From: Euborellia annulipes
Taxonomy: Eukaryota > Arthropoda > Insecta > Dermaptera > Anisolabididae
Reading direction: 5' to 3'
NCBI GenBank assembly: GCA_023213315.1
Contig: JAKCPI010005689.1
Span: forward strand, 186,001 to 250,000
DNA length: 64,000 nt
Below, piece after piece: positions 21,384-30,221 of the stretch (position 1 is its first letter; each line of letters starts with the position of its first letter). The notes beneath the pieces are model-generated. The model was not told the DNA's origin. It made no database searches and saw only the letters and a list, made by a program, of their open reading frames with translations. A program made the position numbers and the translations under genes.

Positions 21384-21563
21384 GAGGTCTACATTCCTAA
21401 ATGTTGATATTTAAAACAGGACGCATCAATGTAGCATTGATGCGTACAAATATCCAAGCAGGCAACTTAAATACCCGCAAAGCTCCCACTTTGATAAAGA
21501 GCAATGTTGAATCGAGCTGCTGTACGCATGAATATTCTCCTGATTAGGGACTGTTTTATCCGC

Positions 21564-22034
21564 TTAGAAACGGTAGTGAGAGAAGGCTTTGTTGGCTTCA
21601 GCCATACGATGCACGTCTTCACGTTTTTTGATTGCTGAACCTTTACCTTCAGCTGCATCAAGCAACTCACCAGCAAGACGTAAAGCCATCGTTTTTTCAG
21701 AACGCTTAGCAGCAGCATCTACTAACCAACGCATTGCTAAGGCAGTACGACGGGATGGGCGTACTTCCATAGGTACTTGATAAGTAGCACCACCAACACG
21801 GCGTGCTTTTACTTCGACCATAGGACGAACTTTTTCAAGAGTAGTCTCGAAAAATTCAACTGGGTCTACTTTATTTTTTTCTTGAACACGTTCTAAAGCA
21901 CCGTAAACGATACCTTCAGCAACAGATTTTTTACCATCTTGCATTACGTGGTTCATGAATTTAGCGATTGTTTGGCTACTGAATTTTGGATCTGGAAGGA
22001 TCTCACGAGCAGCGACTACGCGACGTCTTGGCAT
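21564..22034 (-). CDS. rpsG: 30S ribosomal protein S7
   Basis: Primary 16S rRNA-binding protein that nucleates assembly of the 30S head. It has 156 residues, is intact, and opens [21 protein letters not shown], followed by [23 protein letters not shown] and the conserved [10 protein letters not shown] and AMRWLVDAA segments, ending AFSHYRF. It lies between rpsL and fusA in the str operon. Confidence 0.97.
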   Translation of the reverse strand: MPRRRVVAAREILPDPKFSSQTIAKFMNHVMQDGKKSVAEGIVYGALERVQEKNKVDPVEFFETTLEKVRPMVEVKARRVGGATYQVPMEVRPSRRTALAMRWLVDAAAKRSEKTMALRLAGELLDAAEGKGSAIKKREDVHRMAEANKAFSHYRF

Positions 22035-22207
22035 TTTAATACACCTAATAATATGACACTTCAGGATAATCCAGCAGTTTGTACAAGTGTCATGTACACG
22101 TCGCTGGCCTTACTATACGTCGCTTGAATTTCACAAAACTAATGAAGAATTCAGACAAGCGAAACGCTAAAGGATTGCGGCTCTAATTTGGACTAGTTTC
22201 CTAGAGA

Positions 22208-22581
22208 TTACTTCTTAGGACGCTTAGTACCGTATTTAGAACGTGATTGGTTACGATCTTTAACACCAGCACAGTCTAATGAACCACGAACGGTATGGTA
22301 ACGTACACCTGGTAAGTCTTTAACACGACCACCACGGATAAGAACAACACTGTGCTCTTGTAGGTTATGACCTTCACCACCGATATAGCTAGATACTTCA
22401 AAACCTGAAGTTAAGCGAACACGGCAAACCTTACGCATAGCTGAGTTAGGTTTTTTGGTGTAGTTGTATAAACACGTGTACAAACACCACGACGTTGTGG
22501 ACAAGCCTTCAACGCAGGAACTTTGGATTTTTCAACCAAAGTCGTACGACCCTTACGGATCAACTGATTCGTTGTTGCCAT
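22208..22581 (-). CDS. rpsL: 30S ribosomal protein S12 (one frameshift)
   Basis: Decoding-centre protein and the classic target of streptomycin-resistance mutations. ATG 22581 opens [13 protein letters not shown], and the conserved [19 protein letters not shown] loop and [19 protein letters not shown] tail are present. A base appears to be missing near 22465, just before the KKPNSA loop. With it the length is 124 residues. The loop lysine of PKKPNSA (Lys42-43 region) is wild type as read, so no classic streptomycin-resistance change is seen there. First gene of the operon, preceded by a strong promoter at 22644-22672. Confidence 0.95.
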
Positions 22582-22643
22582 ATGGCAATTCTCCCGTTAT
22601 TAATAAAGCCTTAAAAGAAAATACCTCTTTTTGAGGGCACATA

Positions 22644-22672
22644 ATTGTAAGCTAAGATGCAAAAATGGTCAA
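22644..22672 (-). promoter_or_regulatory. Sigma-70-type promoter of the str operon
   Basis: On the minus strand, TTGACC (22672-22667), a 17-base spacer, and TACAAT (22649-22644), 60 bases upstream of rpsL. The -35 lies in the left arm of a nested inverted repeat at 22665-22701. Confidence 0.75.
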
Positions 22673-22701
22673 CACGGCAATACTTGCCAAATGTTGACCA
22701 T
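22665..22701. repeat. Nested inverted repeat over the str operon promoter
   Basis: Outer arms ATGGTCAACA (22665-22674) and TGTTGACCAT (22692-22701) are perfect 10-bp complements. Inside them GGCAA (22676-22680) and TTGCC (22684-22688) form a second dyad. The -35 hexamer is within the left arm, so this could be an operator or a cruciform. No regulator is identified. Confidence 0.65.
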
Positions 22702-22721
22702 ATCAATCTTTGACAGGATAA

Positions 22722-22775
22722 CTTACAAATCTAAATAGAGTTCAGATTTTATTTTTAAAGCTCTTATTTGTAAGC
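22722..22775 (-). terminator. Hairpin after the EcsC-family gene, possible terminator
   Basis: Arms CTTACAAAT and ATTTGTAAG with a second AGAG/CTCT pairing inside and a T-rich loop, just past the stop at 22782. No long T run follows on the minus strand, so it may be a weak or Rho-assisted terminator. Confidence 0.4.
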
Positions 22776-22781
22776 GTATTG

Positions 22782-24105
22782 TTAAGAGTATTTTTTATCC
22801 TCTAATTCCTCTTCATCTTCTTCAGGAGTTAAAGCTGGTTTTTGCTCCGTATGCTCATGTTCCTCTACATGTTTATCGGCAAGTTGCTCGATACCTTGAT
22901 GAACATTTTCCTGAATTTTCTCTTCGCTCTTTTTACTTTCAGTAGGCTTTAAGACAATAGATACTTTTGAAATTACATCATGATTTTCTACTTTATGATG
23001 ATGTGCAGCATGAACATTACCATCTTCACCAACACTTAAAAGACGTGGACTCGCTTTCTGCATGAGCGTAACTGCAGCATAATAAGCCTGTAACGGAGAT
23101 AAATGCTCACTCGGATGTTCATTTAAATAATGTCGTGCAGCTCCAAATATAGCCTGTGCTTTATGACCAACATCTTCTTGTAGTTTCCAACTATATACGG
23201 CGCTTAAAACAGCACCAGCAACTGGTGTAACTTTACCAAAGGCTGAGAGTTTAGGAATACGATTTAACCAACTCCATTTAAACTCCCCCCTCTTCATCAA
23301 CTAACCAATTCTTCAAAGTATCTAGATCAGTAGTTGAACCCAACACCTGCTGAAATTGACGAATATCTTGTGTTTCCAACATATTTCGTAACGTTTTTAA
23401 AGCTAACAATAGAGTTTGCTTTTCTGCAATCAGACTAATATCCACTTCTTTAAAGATAAACTCGACAACATCTTGGTCTGTAACTTCCAAAAGATCAAAG
23501 CCATGTGATCTTCCTGTCTGATAAATTGTTCTTAAAACCAAGACGAGTGAAACTGGAACATCTACAGCAGCACCAACCACACCTGACACGCCTGTAATTG
23601 CCCCTTGTATTGTCGCAATTAATTTATTTTGTTCAATGAGCGCCTGACTTAAACGTTGAGAGCGTCCAGTATCTTTAGTTAGTTCAAATAAATCTTTAGC
23701 GCCCGCTTCTTCCAGAATTTTTTCAGTTAAGGTGCTTTTTGAACTAAAATCATTCAACCAATTAAATAAATAGCCTGAGACTTTTTGATCCCAATCTGGG
23801 GAAAGAAATGTCGCCACACCATTTACTTTTGTAAAATGCCGTCCAAAGACCTGACGAGTTACTCTCGGTAATTGTTCTCGAAGCATTTGTTGAGGACTTT
23901 CATATTGCTCAACTTCAAATGGGCTTTTTGCTCTCGATTTACCTTCAACCGTTTTACCAGCTGGAATTGGTTCAATTACCTTACTTACATCACCTGATTG
24001 GTTCTGTTGCAAGATACTCAATCCTGTAGAACTGAGCTTTTTAGCCACTCCGAAGACCTGAGAAAACAAATTGTCAGATTGATTATTATTAAATTTTGTC
24101 ATCAA
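22782..24105 (-). CDS. EcsC-family protein, split by a frameshift in a G6 run
   Basis: About 440 residues of the EcsC family, whose role is unclear in Gram-negatives. The first piece (24105-23278) holds a polar N-terminus and the EcsC core with a hydrophobic GAITGVSGVVGAAVDVPVSLVLVLRTIYQTGRSHGFDL. It stops at VDEEGGV. The second piece (from about 23290 to 22782) carries on with KWSWLNRIPKLSAFGKVTPVAGAVLSAVYS and a charged Glu/Lys-rich tail. The join is a run of six C on the plus strand (23285-23290); a run of five would restore one frame. The frame change, not two genes, is favoured because the second piece has no good Shine-Dalgarno and continues the fold. Confidence 0.8.
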
Positions 24106-24402
24106 GTACCTCGATTTTTTAATTTATCTAATTAGACATAAATACTAGGTGGAATGTGGATTTATCTCAACTTGAATGTGTGTATTTTAGTTAACCCTAA
24201 ATGCAACATACCATGTATTTAGTTATTTTTTTTAAATGTAAAATTGTCATAAAGATTTGCCATAAGAAATAAAAATCCTTTCTGCTATCATGTTAACAAC
24301 GAAAAAACATGAGTCTTGTTTTCTTACAGCTATATTCTCCTATTCATTTTAATAGCTGTTGATCACGTTAGACTCTTAATATCACCATAAAGGGACCTGT
24401 AG

Positions 24403-25632
24403 ATGAAACGTGTTGTAATCACTGGTATGGGTATTAACTCATGTATCGGTAACTCTTTAGAAGCAGTTACTCATTCACTTCAAAATGGAATCTCCGGGAC
24501 ACGTTTTAACCCAACTTATGCTGAACTCAATTTTAAAAGTCATGTGAGCGCTGCTGCTGAACAAGATTTTGATCATATTGACCGTAAGTTAAAACGCTTT
24601 ATGGGCGTATGTGCAATGTACGCTTACAATGCTGCTATAGCTGCTGTTGAACATGCAGGACTTACTGCTGAGCAAATCGGTGGTAATCCACGTTACGGTA
24701 TTGCAGGCGGTTCAGGTGGTGGTTCAACTGCATCTGTTGTTGAAATGACAGAGCTTTTAGAGACTAAAGGTGCTCGTAAAGTAGGACCTTTCTTCGTACC
24801 ACGCAACATGTCAAACACCATTACTGCAAACGTAGGTGTTGCATTCAAACTGCAAGGTATTGCTCATACCATTACAAGTGCTTGTGCAACTTCTGCTGAC
24901 GCAATTGGTTATGCGTACAATCTTATCCAACTCGGCAAACAAGACCTTATGCTTGCTGGTGGTGGTGAAGAAGATCACTGGTCTCAAAGTTTATTGTTTG
25001 ATGCAATGGGTGCGCTTTGCTCAAAATATAATGAAACTCCGGAAACAGCATCTCGTCCATATTCAGCAGATCGCGACGGTTTCGTTATTGCTGGCGGTGG
25101 TGGTTTTGTCGTACTTGAATCACTTGAACATGCTCAAGCACGTGGTGCCAACATTTTAGCTGAAGTGGTTGGTTATGCTGCAAACAGCGATGGCGCAGAT
25201 ATGGTTGCTCCAAGTGGTGAAGGTGCTACACGTTGTGTATTAATGGCACTTGAAGAAGCTAAGCAACATGGCGTAGACAAAATTGACTATGTAAATACAC
25301 ATGGTACCTCTACTCCAGCTGGCGACATTACAGAACTTAAGGCAATGGAACGTGCATTTGGCGAAGGCAATGTACCTCCTCTTAGCTCAACCAAATCTAT
25401 GACAGGTCATAGCTTGGGTGCAGCTGGTGTACAAGAAGCTATCTACTCTGTTCTAATGATGCAAAATGACTTTATTGCACCAAACATCAATGTAACTGAA
25501 CTTGATGAAGGCGCAAAACCTTTTGATATCGTACTTGAAAAACGTGATGCAAAATTGAATACTGTAATGAGTAACAGTTTTGGCTTTGGCGGTGTTAACG
25601 CTTGCCTTATTTTCAAGAAGTGGGATGCATAA
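24403..25632 (+). CDS. fabB: Beta-ketoacyl-ACP synthase I
   Basis: Condensing enzyme of type II fatty-acid synthesis, needed for unsaturated chain elongation. It has 409 residues, intact. The catalytic triad of KAS I/II is visible as Cys161 (TSACATSAD), His300 (NTHGTSTPAGD) and His336 (TGHSLGAAG), with Lys331 before the last. An EEDHWS segment and YSADRDGFVIAGGGG are typical of FabB over FabF. It is followed 18 bases later by hemJ, so a shared transcript is likely. About 300 bases of AT-rich leader precede it (24106-24402); I see no clear element there. Confidence 0.95.
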   Translation: MKRVVITGMGINSCIGNSLEAVTHSLQNGISGTRFNPTYAELNFKSHVSAAAEQDFDHIDRKLKRFMGVCAMYAYNAAIAAVEHAGLTAEQIGGNPRYGIAGGSGGGSTASVVEMTELLETKGARKVGPFFVPRNMSNTITANVGVAFKLQGIAHTITSACATSADAIGYAYNLIQLGKQDLMLAGGGEEDHWSQSLLFDAMGALCSKYNETPETASRPYSADRDGFVIAGGGGFVVLESLEHAQARGANILAEVVGYAANSDGADMVAPSGEGATRCVLMALEEAKQHGVDKIDYVNTHGTSTPAGDITELKAMERAFGEGNVPPLSSTKSMTGHSLGAAGVQEAIYSVLMMQNDFIAPNINVTELDEGAKPFDIVLEKRDAKLNTVMSNSFGFGGVNACLIFKKWDA

Positions 25633-25650
25633 TCCCACGTAGGATTATCG

Positions 25651-26103
25651 ATGGATGCACCTTCTGATGCTTTTTTGTGGGTAAAAGCATTACATATTAT
25701 TGCTGTGGTTTGTTGGTTCGCTGCTTTGTTCTACTTACCACGTCTATATGTTTACCATGCCATGAGTGAAGATGCAGCTAGTCATCAACGCTTTGAAATA
25801 ATGGAACGTAAGTTGTATCGCGGAATTATGTGGCCTTCTATGATCGCCACATTAATTACCGCCCATTTTCTTGTGGAGTGGGGCGATGCAACTCGACATT
25901 ACCATCAGGCAACATGGTTTTACCTTAAAGTAGGTTTAGTGGCTTTATTAGTCATCTACCACTTGGTATGTGGCTACTATCGTAAAAAACTTATCGGAAA
26001 CGCTCACTACAAATCACATAGGTTCTGGCGCTTCTTTAATGAAATGCCAACCTTAATTTTATTTGCAGTTGTGATTTTAGTTGTCGTAAAGCCTCAGTTT
26101 TAA
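25651..26103 (+). CDS. hemJ: Protoporphyrinogen IX oxidase, HemJ type
   Basis: Membrane enzyme oxidising protoporphyrinogen IX to protoporphyrin IX, used by Acinetobacter in place of HemG or HemY. It has 150 residues and four hydrophobic segments. The conserved N-terminal His is in WVKALHIIAVVCWFAALFYLPRLYVYH, and the KLYRGIMWPSM segment and terminal FNEMPTLILFAVVILVVVKPQF are typical. It lies close behind fabB. Confidence 0.92.
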   Translation: MDAPSDAFLWVKALHIIAVVCWFAALFYLPRLYVYHAMSEDAASHQRFEIMERKLYRGIMWPSMIATLITAHFLVEWGDATRHYHQATWFYLKVGLVALLVIYHLVCGYYRKKLIGNAHYKSHRFWRFFNEMPTLILFAVVILVVVKPQF

Positions 26104-26116
26104 CTGGGGTTTTTTC
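26089..26116 (+). terminator. Terminator overlapping the end of hemJ
   Basis: Stem CCTCAGTT/AACTGGGG (one G-T pair) followed by a T6 run. Its left arm overlaps the last codons of hemJ. Confidence 0.8.
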
Positions 26117-26309
26117 TTATCCAAGAAATTTCCTTAATTTAGACAATAAAAGCTCGCAGAGTTATTTATATTTAAACTTGTTCAGTCAAAAGCATAAAAT
26201 CAATGCGCTCTTAAAGTTATACCCAATGAGTAACTCTGACTCTTTATTTACTCATGAGTAATCTATACTATCCTAAAGAAATAGATGAACTCATTTTAAT
26301 GGCAAAGCT

Positions 26310-26846
26310 ATGCTAACCCTTACTGCCCTTAAACGCTCAACCCAACAACAATTTATAGTTCTTACGCTTTTTATTTTTCGTCACTTAAAAAAATATCCCA
26401 TCAGACATCTAACAGCTCAAGAAAAAGTATTAGCACAACTCGTTTTCGGTGACATGCTCAATTGTGAACAACCCAAAATTATTGCTACTCGTTATTTACC
26501 TTGGCAATCTTGCGGTATTTTTATGGCGCCAAACGGAAATATCTATGTCAATCCTTCCGATTACAGCGAAAATTACGCTCTAGAATCTAAATTTATGCAG
26601 GGTATTTTTATTCACGAACTCACTCATGTCATGCAGTATCAAAAAGGTATTCATGTACTGCTTAAAGGTGCATTGCTACAATCGGCCTATTATCTTAGCT
26701 TTAAAACTTACAACCCTTATAAATACACCTACTCTCCCCACAAGGCGTTTAACTCTTATAACATTGAGCAGCAAGGCGAAATTGCTCGTGACATTTGCTC
26801 TGGAAAAATTCCAAATATTATCTGTTCACCTCAACTTCATTTGTAA
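26310..26846 (+). CDS. Small HELTH-motif protein, predicted zinc metallopeptidase-like, function unknown
   Basis: 178 residues. A zinc-binding HEXXH motif is clear at 102-106 in GIFIHELTHVMQYQKG. About 45 residues on, a Glu/Asp-bearing QQGEIARD segment could supply the third ligand. Similar stand-alone proteins are sometimes named after Rhs or Vgr elements in this genus, but no Rhs core, PAAR or VgrG gene is nearby, so I do not use that name. The N-terminus (TLFIFRHL) is mildly hydrophobic and has no clear signal peptide. No Shine-Dalgarno of note. It stands alone, with 205 bases before and 384 bases after it. Confidence 0.55.
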   Translation: MLTLTALKRSTQQQFIVLTLFIFRHLKKYPIRHLTAQEKVLAQLVFGDMLNCEQPKIIATRYLPWQSCGIFMAPNGNIYVNPSDYSENYALESKFMQGIFIHELTHVMQYQKGIHVLLKGALLQSAYYLSFKTYNPYKYTYSPHKAFNSYNIEQQGEIARDICSGKIPNIICSPQLHL

Positions 26847-27230
26847 CTAAATAATCAGTCTTTCTTTGAACGTAACATTTTTGCTTAATGTAAATGAGAA
26901 TTTTTATAAAGCAGAAATACTCGCCTAAACTATAAAATCAATCTTATTTAATTCAAATTATTGAAAAAAATATAACGCGCTTATTCCAAATTGGCTTGTG
27001 ATAAGGCAGTATACAAACAATAAAAATAATGAAGCCTGTTTCTATTCTATACAGAAAATCTCGTTATTTTTACGCAGAAAATATGTGATTGGTATATATT
27101 ATTGATCTTGACATTTTTGTTTACTATTTTAATTGTTTACTATCGTATCATACACATCGTTGAAAAATTATATCTATAAAAATCAACACTGTGTGTATCT
27201 ATATTCGTTATGATCTAGGATTAGGTTTGA
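26847..27230. other. Intergenic region before nadE, nothing certain
   Basis: 384 AT-rich bases. A -35-like TTGACA is at 27108-27113, but no good -10 lies 16-18 bases after it. I see no ORF with a ribosome site, no RNA gene and no strong hairpin. Confidence 0.5.
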
Positions 27231-28856
27231 ATGAAAAGTTTTAAAGTTGCCCTTGCTCAGTTTTCTCCGCATATTGGCAATATTGACTCAAACACCAAAA
27301 AGATGATTGAGCAAGTGAATCAGGCGAAAAAACAAGACGCTGACCTGATTATTTTTCCCGAGCTTTCTGTTATTGGTTATCCAGCTGAAGACTTACTGCT
27401 ACGTCCAAATTTAAATAAACGTATGCAAAAGGCTTTTGCTCAGCTTGCCGAAGTTAAAGATATTGTCATGGTTTTCGGATTCGTGAACCAGACAGAAGAT
27501 GGTCAACGTTATAATTCTGCTGCTGTCATGAAAGACGGTCAAGTTTTGGGTGTCTTTAATAAGCATAACTTACCAAACTATGGCGTCTTTGATGAAAAAC
27601 GTTATTTCCAAAAAGGCCATCAGCACTTGGTGTTTGAATATCTTGGACATAAGTTTGGTGTATTAATTTGTGAAGATATCTGGTCAATTAATACCGTAAA
27701 ACAGTTAAGCCAATTAAATGTTGATACTGTTCTTGTATTGAATGCATCACCATATGAGGTCGGTAAACCACAACACCGCACACAAACACTGAGTGAACTT
27801 GCAAAACAACTTCATCTGAACATTGTGTACGTTAACCAAGTGGGCGGACAAGATGATCTAATTTTTGATGGCACAAGTTTTGTTAGTAATAAAAGTGGTG
27901 AAATTGCTTTACAAGCGCCAAGCTTTAAAGAAGACCTCTATATTGCTGAATTTGACCATGAAAACAAATCATTTAAAGTCACAGAATCTGCGCCTGCTTT
28001 AGAGACCTTTGCAGAGATCTATCAAGGTTTAGTTCTGGCAACACGTGATTACGTAGAGCGTTCAGGCTTCCCAGGTGTAATTTTAGGTTTATCTGGCGGT
28101 ATTGACTCTGCCCTTACATTAGCCATTGCTGTTGATGCAATCGGTGCAGAAAAAGTACAAGCCGTAATGATGCCTTATACCTACACTTCTCAAATTAGTG
28201 TTGAAGATGCGGCAGAACAAGCTCGACGTATGGGGGTAACTTTCGGTATCGCTGAAATACATTCAGTTGTAAATAGCTTTATGCAAACCTTGTATCCTTT
28301 CTTTGGCAACTCACCAGCAGATGCAACTGAAGAGAACTTACAAGCGCGCGCACGCGGCACCTTACTCATGGGTTTATCAAATAAATTTGGTAATTTAGTA
28401 CTCGCTACTGGCAACAAGTCTGAGCTTTCAGTTGGTTACTGTACACTTTATGGTGATATGGTTGGTGGTTTTGCAGTTCTAAAAGATGTTTATAAAACTA
28501 TCGTGTTTGAATTAGCAAAATACCGTAATAGCTTAAGTGAAACTCCAGTTATTCCTGAACGTGTAATTACTCGCCCACCTTCAGCGGAACTTCGTCCAGA
28601 CCAAAAAGACCAAGACTCTTTACCAGCATATGATGTATTGGATGCCATCCTTTACGCATACATTGAAGAAGATTTAGGTCAGGCAGATATTATTGCCAAA
28701 GGTTTTGATAAAGAAGTAGTTGAAAAAGTCATCCGTTTAGTTGATCGTAATGAATACAAACGTCGTCAAGGCGCTATTGGTCCGAGAATTACCTCTCGTG
28801 CATTTAGCCGCGAACGACGTTATCCGATTGTCAACGGTTGGACAGCGAATGACTGA
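27231..28856 (+). CDS. nadE: Glutamine-dependent NAD+ synthetase
   Basis: Final step of NAD synthesis: amidation of nicotinic acid adenine dinucleotide using glutamine. The N-terminal nitrilase-type glutaminase domain has the Glu44-Lys111-Cys147 triad (FPELS, FNKHNLP, LICEDIW). The C-terminal NAD synthetase domain has the PP-loop SGGIDS at 288-293 and NKSELSVGYCTLYGDMVGGF. It has 541 residues, intact. The stop overlaps the start of the next gene by eight bases (ATG at 28849), so the two are coupled. Confidence 0.95.
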   Translation: MKSFKVALAQFSPHIGNIDSNTKKMIEQVNQAKKQDADLIIFPELSVIGYPAEDLLLRPNLNKRMQKAFAQLAEVKDIVMVFGFVNQTEDGQRYNSAAVMKDGQVLGVFNKHNLPNYGVFDEKRYFQKGHQHLVFEYLGHKFGVLICEDIWSINTVKQLSQLNVDTVLVLNASPYEVGKPQHRTQTLSELAKQLHLNIVYVNQVGGQDDLIFDGTSFVSNKSGEIALQAPSFKEDLYIAEFDHENKSFKVTESAPALETFAEIYQGLVLATRDYVERSGFPGVILGLSGGIDSALTLAIAVDAIGAEKVQAVMMPYTYTSQISVEDAAEQARRMGVTFGIAEIHSVVNSFMQTLYPFFGNSPADATEENLQARARGTLLMGLSNKFGNLVLATGNKSELSVGYCTLYGDMVGGFAVLKDVYKTIVFELAKYRNSLSETPVIPERVITRPPSAELRPDQKDQDSLPAYDVLDAILYAYIEEDLGQADIIAKGFDKEVVEKVIRLVDRNEYKRRQGAIGPRITSRAFSRERRYPIVNGWTAND

Positions 28857-29877
28857 GCAAAAAAACTCATCAAAAACTACAACACTTGCTCAAGCACTTT
28901 TGCTTGAGCAGGTGGAATTTTTCAAAAAACAATTATCTATAGAAAACTCACCTATTTATTTCCGGCAGTTCATTCAACTGTTTATGCAGCATGCCGATGA
29001 AATCAAACTTCATGAAGTAGTTGATTTAGAACAATTACAAGCCGTTGTAAAACGCTATGCTTTTGAAATGCAACTTGGGGCAGGATTACTTGAGTTTATT
29101 GGGGGAAATCGCACAGCGTATTTACCTATCTGCCATGAAATCCCCCGTACAACTACAAGATTTGGTGTCTGATCACCAATTTGAAATGTGGCTATCCAAA
29201 TTTCTAGAAATGGAACATATCAGGCATTATCTTAATGAGTTTTTAAGCACTAGCCCTTCCGTCCAACAACTTTGTCAATATATTGCAACTTCAACTCTAG
29301 AACAAAAATTACCAAAATTTCTAAACGCATCTAGAGTAGATGACTATCATTTTGAATGGCAACATAAACTCAAAAAATTCTCTTTTTTACAACAACAGCG
29401 TCTTGAACATAAGCTCGAAACATGGGCCGCTAACTTTATTCATGAGCAATTAACAGAATTAAGTCTTTTATCAGCTGAAGACCTAGAAAGTCTGGTTCGT
29501 CATATTTGGGAAGATCTTCGTCACAAAAAAACCTATGAGTTTATGAAGCAGTTGACTCCTCTTGATGTTGAAGAGTTCTTTGTTTTAATTTACGAATATT
29601 GGAAAGAATTACGCCAGTCACAATTTATGCAAGATCTTATTTTGTATGGCGTAGAGGTTTTTATGACTTTTACAAAGATGAAAGTTTATTTGAAGTATTA
29701 AGTGAGATTGGTTTAACTGAAACTGATTTACAAACTGAAGCTTTACGTTTTTACCCTAAGGTTATGAATGCCTTTAATGAACACGGTATTTTGGAACCGT
29801 TACTTCAAGCGATTTTAGCTCCTTTTTATCAAAGCTCAAAAACACTCGATATTATTGAAAAACATTTTAATGAGTAA
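28849..29877 (+). CDS. Conserved protein coupled to nadE, function unknown (two homopolymer frameshifts)
   Basis: About 342 residues. It is rich in Leu, Glu, Phe and Gln, probably all-helical, with no signal peptide or membrane segment. It starts at the ATG inside the nadE stop region. The frame changes near 29095, in a run of five G after LLEFIG, and near 29660, in a run of five T after VEVF. The net length change is zero, and continuous protein can be read through both points (LSAMKSPVQLQDLV in the middle, KVMNAFNEHGILEPLLQAILAPF at the end). I do not recognise the family. Coupling to nadE suggests co-expression, not a shared pathway. Confidence 0.7.
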
Positions 29878-29891
29878 AAAAAGACAAAAAG

Positions 29892-29917
29892 AAACCATGC
29901 ATGAGCATGGTTTTTAA
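29892..29917. terminator. Terminator between the nadE operon and tRNA-Met
   Basis: Perfect 9-bp stem AAACCATGC/GCATGGTTT with an ATGA loop and T residues on both strands. It ends both the convergent tRNA and the gene at 29877. Confidence 0.85.
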
Positions 29918-29919
29918 AA

Positions 29920-29996
29920 TGGTGGCTATGACGAGACTTGAACTTGTGACCCCCGCATTATGAGTGCGGTGCTCTAACCAACTGAGCTACATAGCC
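29920..29996 (-). tRNA. tRNA-Met (CAT), elongator, copy 1
   Basis: 77 bases including an encoded CCA. The acceptor GGCTATG pairs with CATAGCC, the D-arm reads GCTCAGTTGGTTAGAGC, the anticodon loop is CTCATAA with stem CGCA/TGCG, and the T-arm contains GTTCAAGTC. The body resembles elongator tRNA-Met, not initiator (first base pair is G-C). An identical copy is at 30931. Confidence 0.96.
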
Positions 29997-30011
29997 GTAA
30001 ACTGTGTGCGC

Positions 30012-30040
30012 ATTATCTATAGTTCTACAGAACAGGTCAA
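30012..30040 (-). promoter_or_regulatory. Promoter of tRNA-Met copy 1
   Basis: On the minus strand, TTGACC (30040-30035), a 17-base spacer and GATAAT (30017-30012), followed by a GC-rich discriminator (GCGC) typical of stable-RNA promoters under stringent control. Confidence 0.8.
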
Positions 30041-30066
30041 GAGTTCAAAACCATTAAATTCCACCA

Positions 30067-30110
30067 AATGAACAAATAAGATTCAGATCGCCTTTATTTG
30101 TTCATTTTTT
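30067..30110 (+). terminator. Terminator-like hairpin between the tRNA copies
   Basis: Perfect 13-bp arms AATGAACAAATAA (30067-30079) and TTATTTGTTCATT (30094-30106), then T residues on the plus strand. No plus-strand gene precedes it directly, so its present role is unclear. It may be left over from a lost gene. Confidence 0.55.
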
Positions 30111-30221
30111 AGCAAATTTATGCTTTAAACAATTGATCGACCAAAGAAATGTATTAAATATCTAATATTGGCTTTTTACTTTTTACTTTTTACCCGCGAT
30201 ACAAAAATCACCATATTTTTT

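Noticed and set aside
20997..21407. A 136-codon plus-strand frame and others like it opposite fusA, tuf and ftsK
   Set aside because: Antisense shadows of well-conserved genes, with no ribosome site and Cys/Thr-rich odd composition.
22208..22581. Streptomycin-resistance change in S12
   Set aside because: The [10 protein letters not shown] loop reads as wild type apart from the single-base break just before it.
23278..23300. Two separate EcsC-region genes with a 23-base overlap
   Set aside because: The second piece has no independent ribosome site and simply continues the first after a G6 run, so one split gene is more likely.
26310..26846. Rhs/Vgr-type effector gene
   Set aside because: Only the HEXXH motif supports it; there is no Rhs, VgrG, PAAR or immunity gene nearby.
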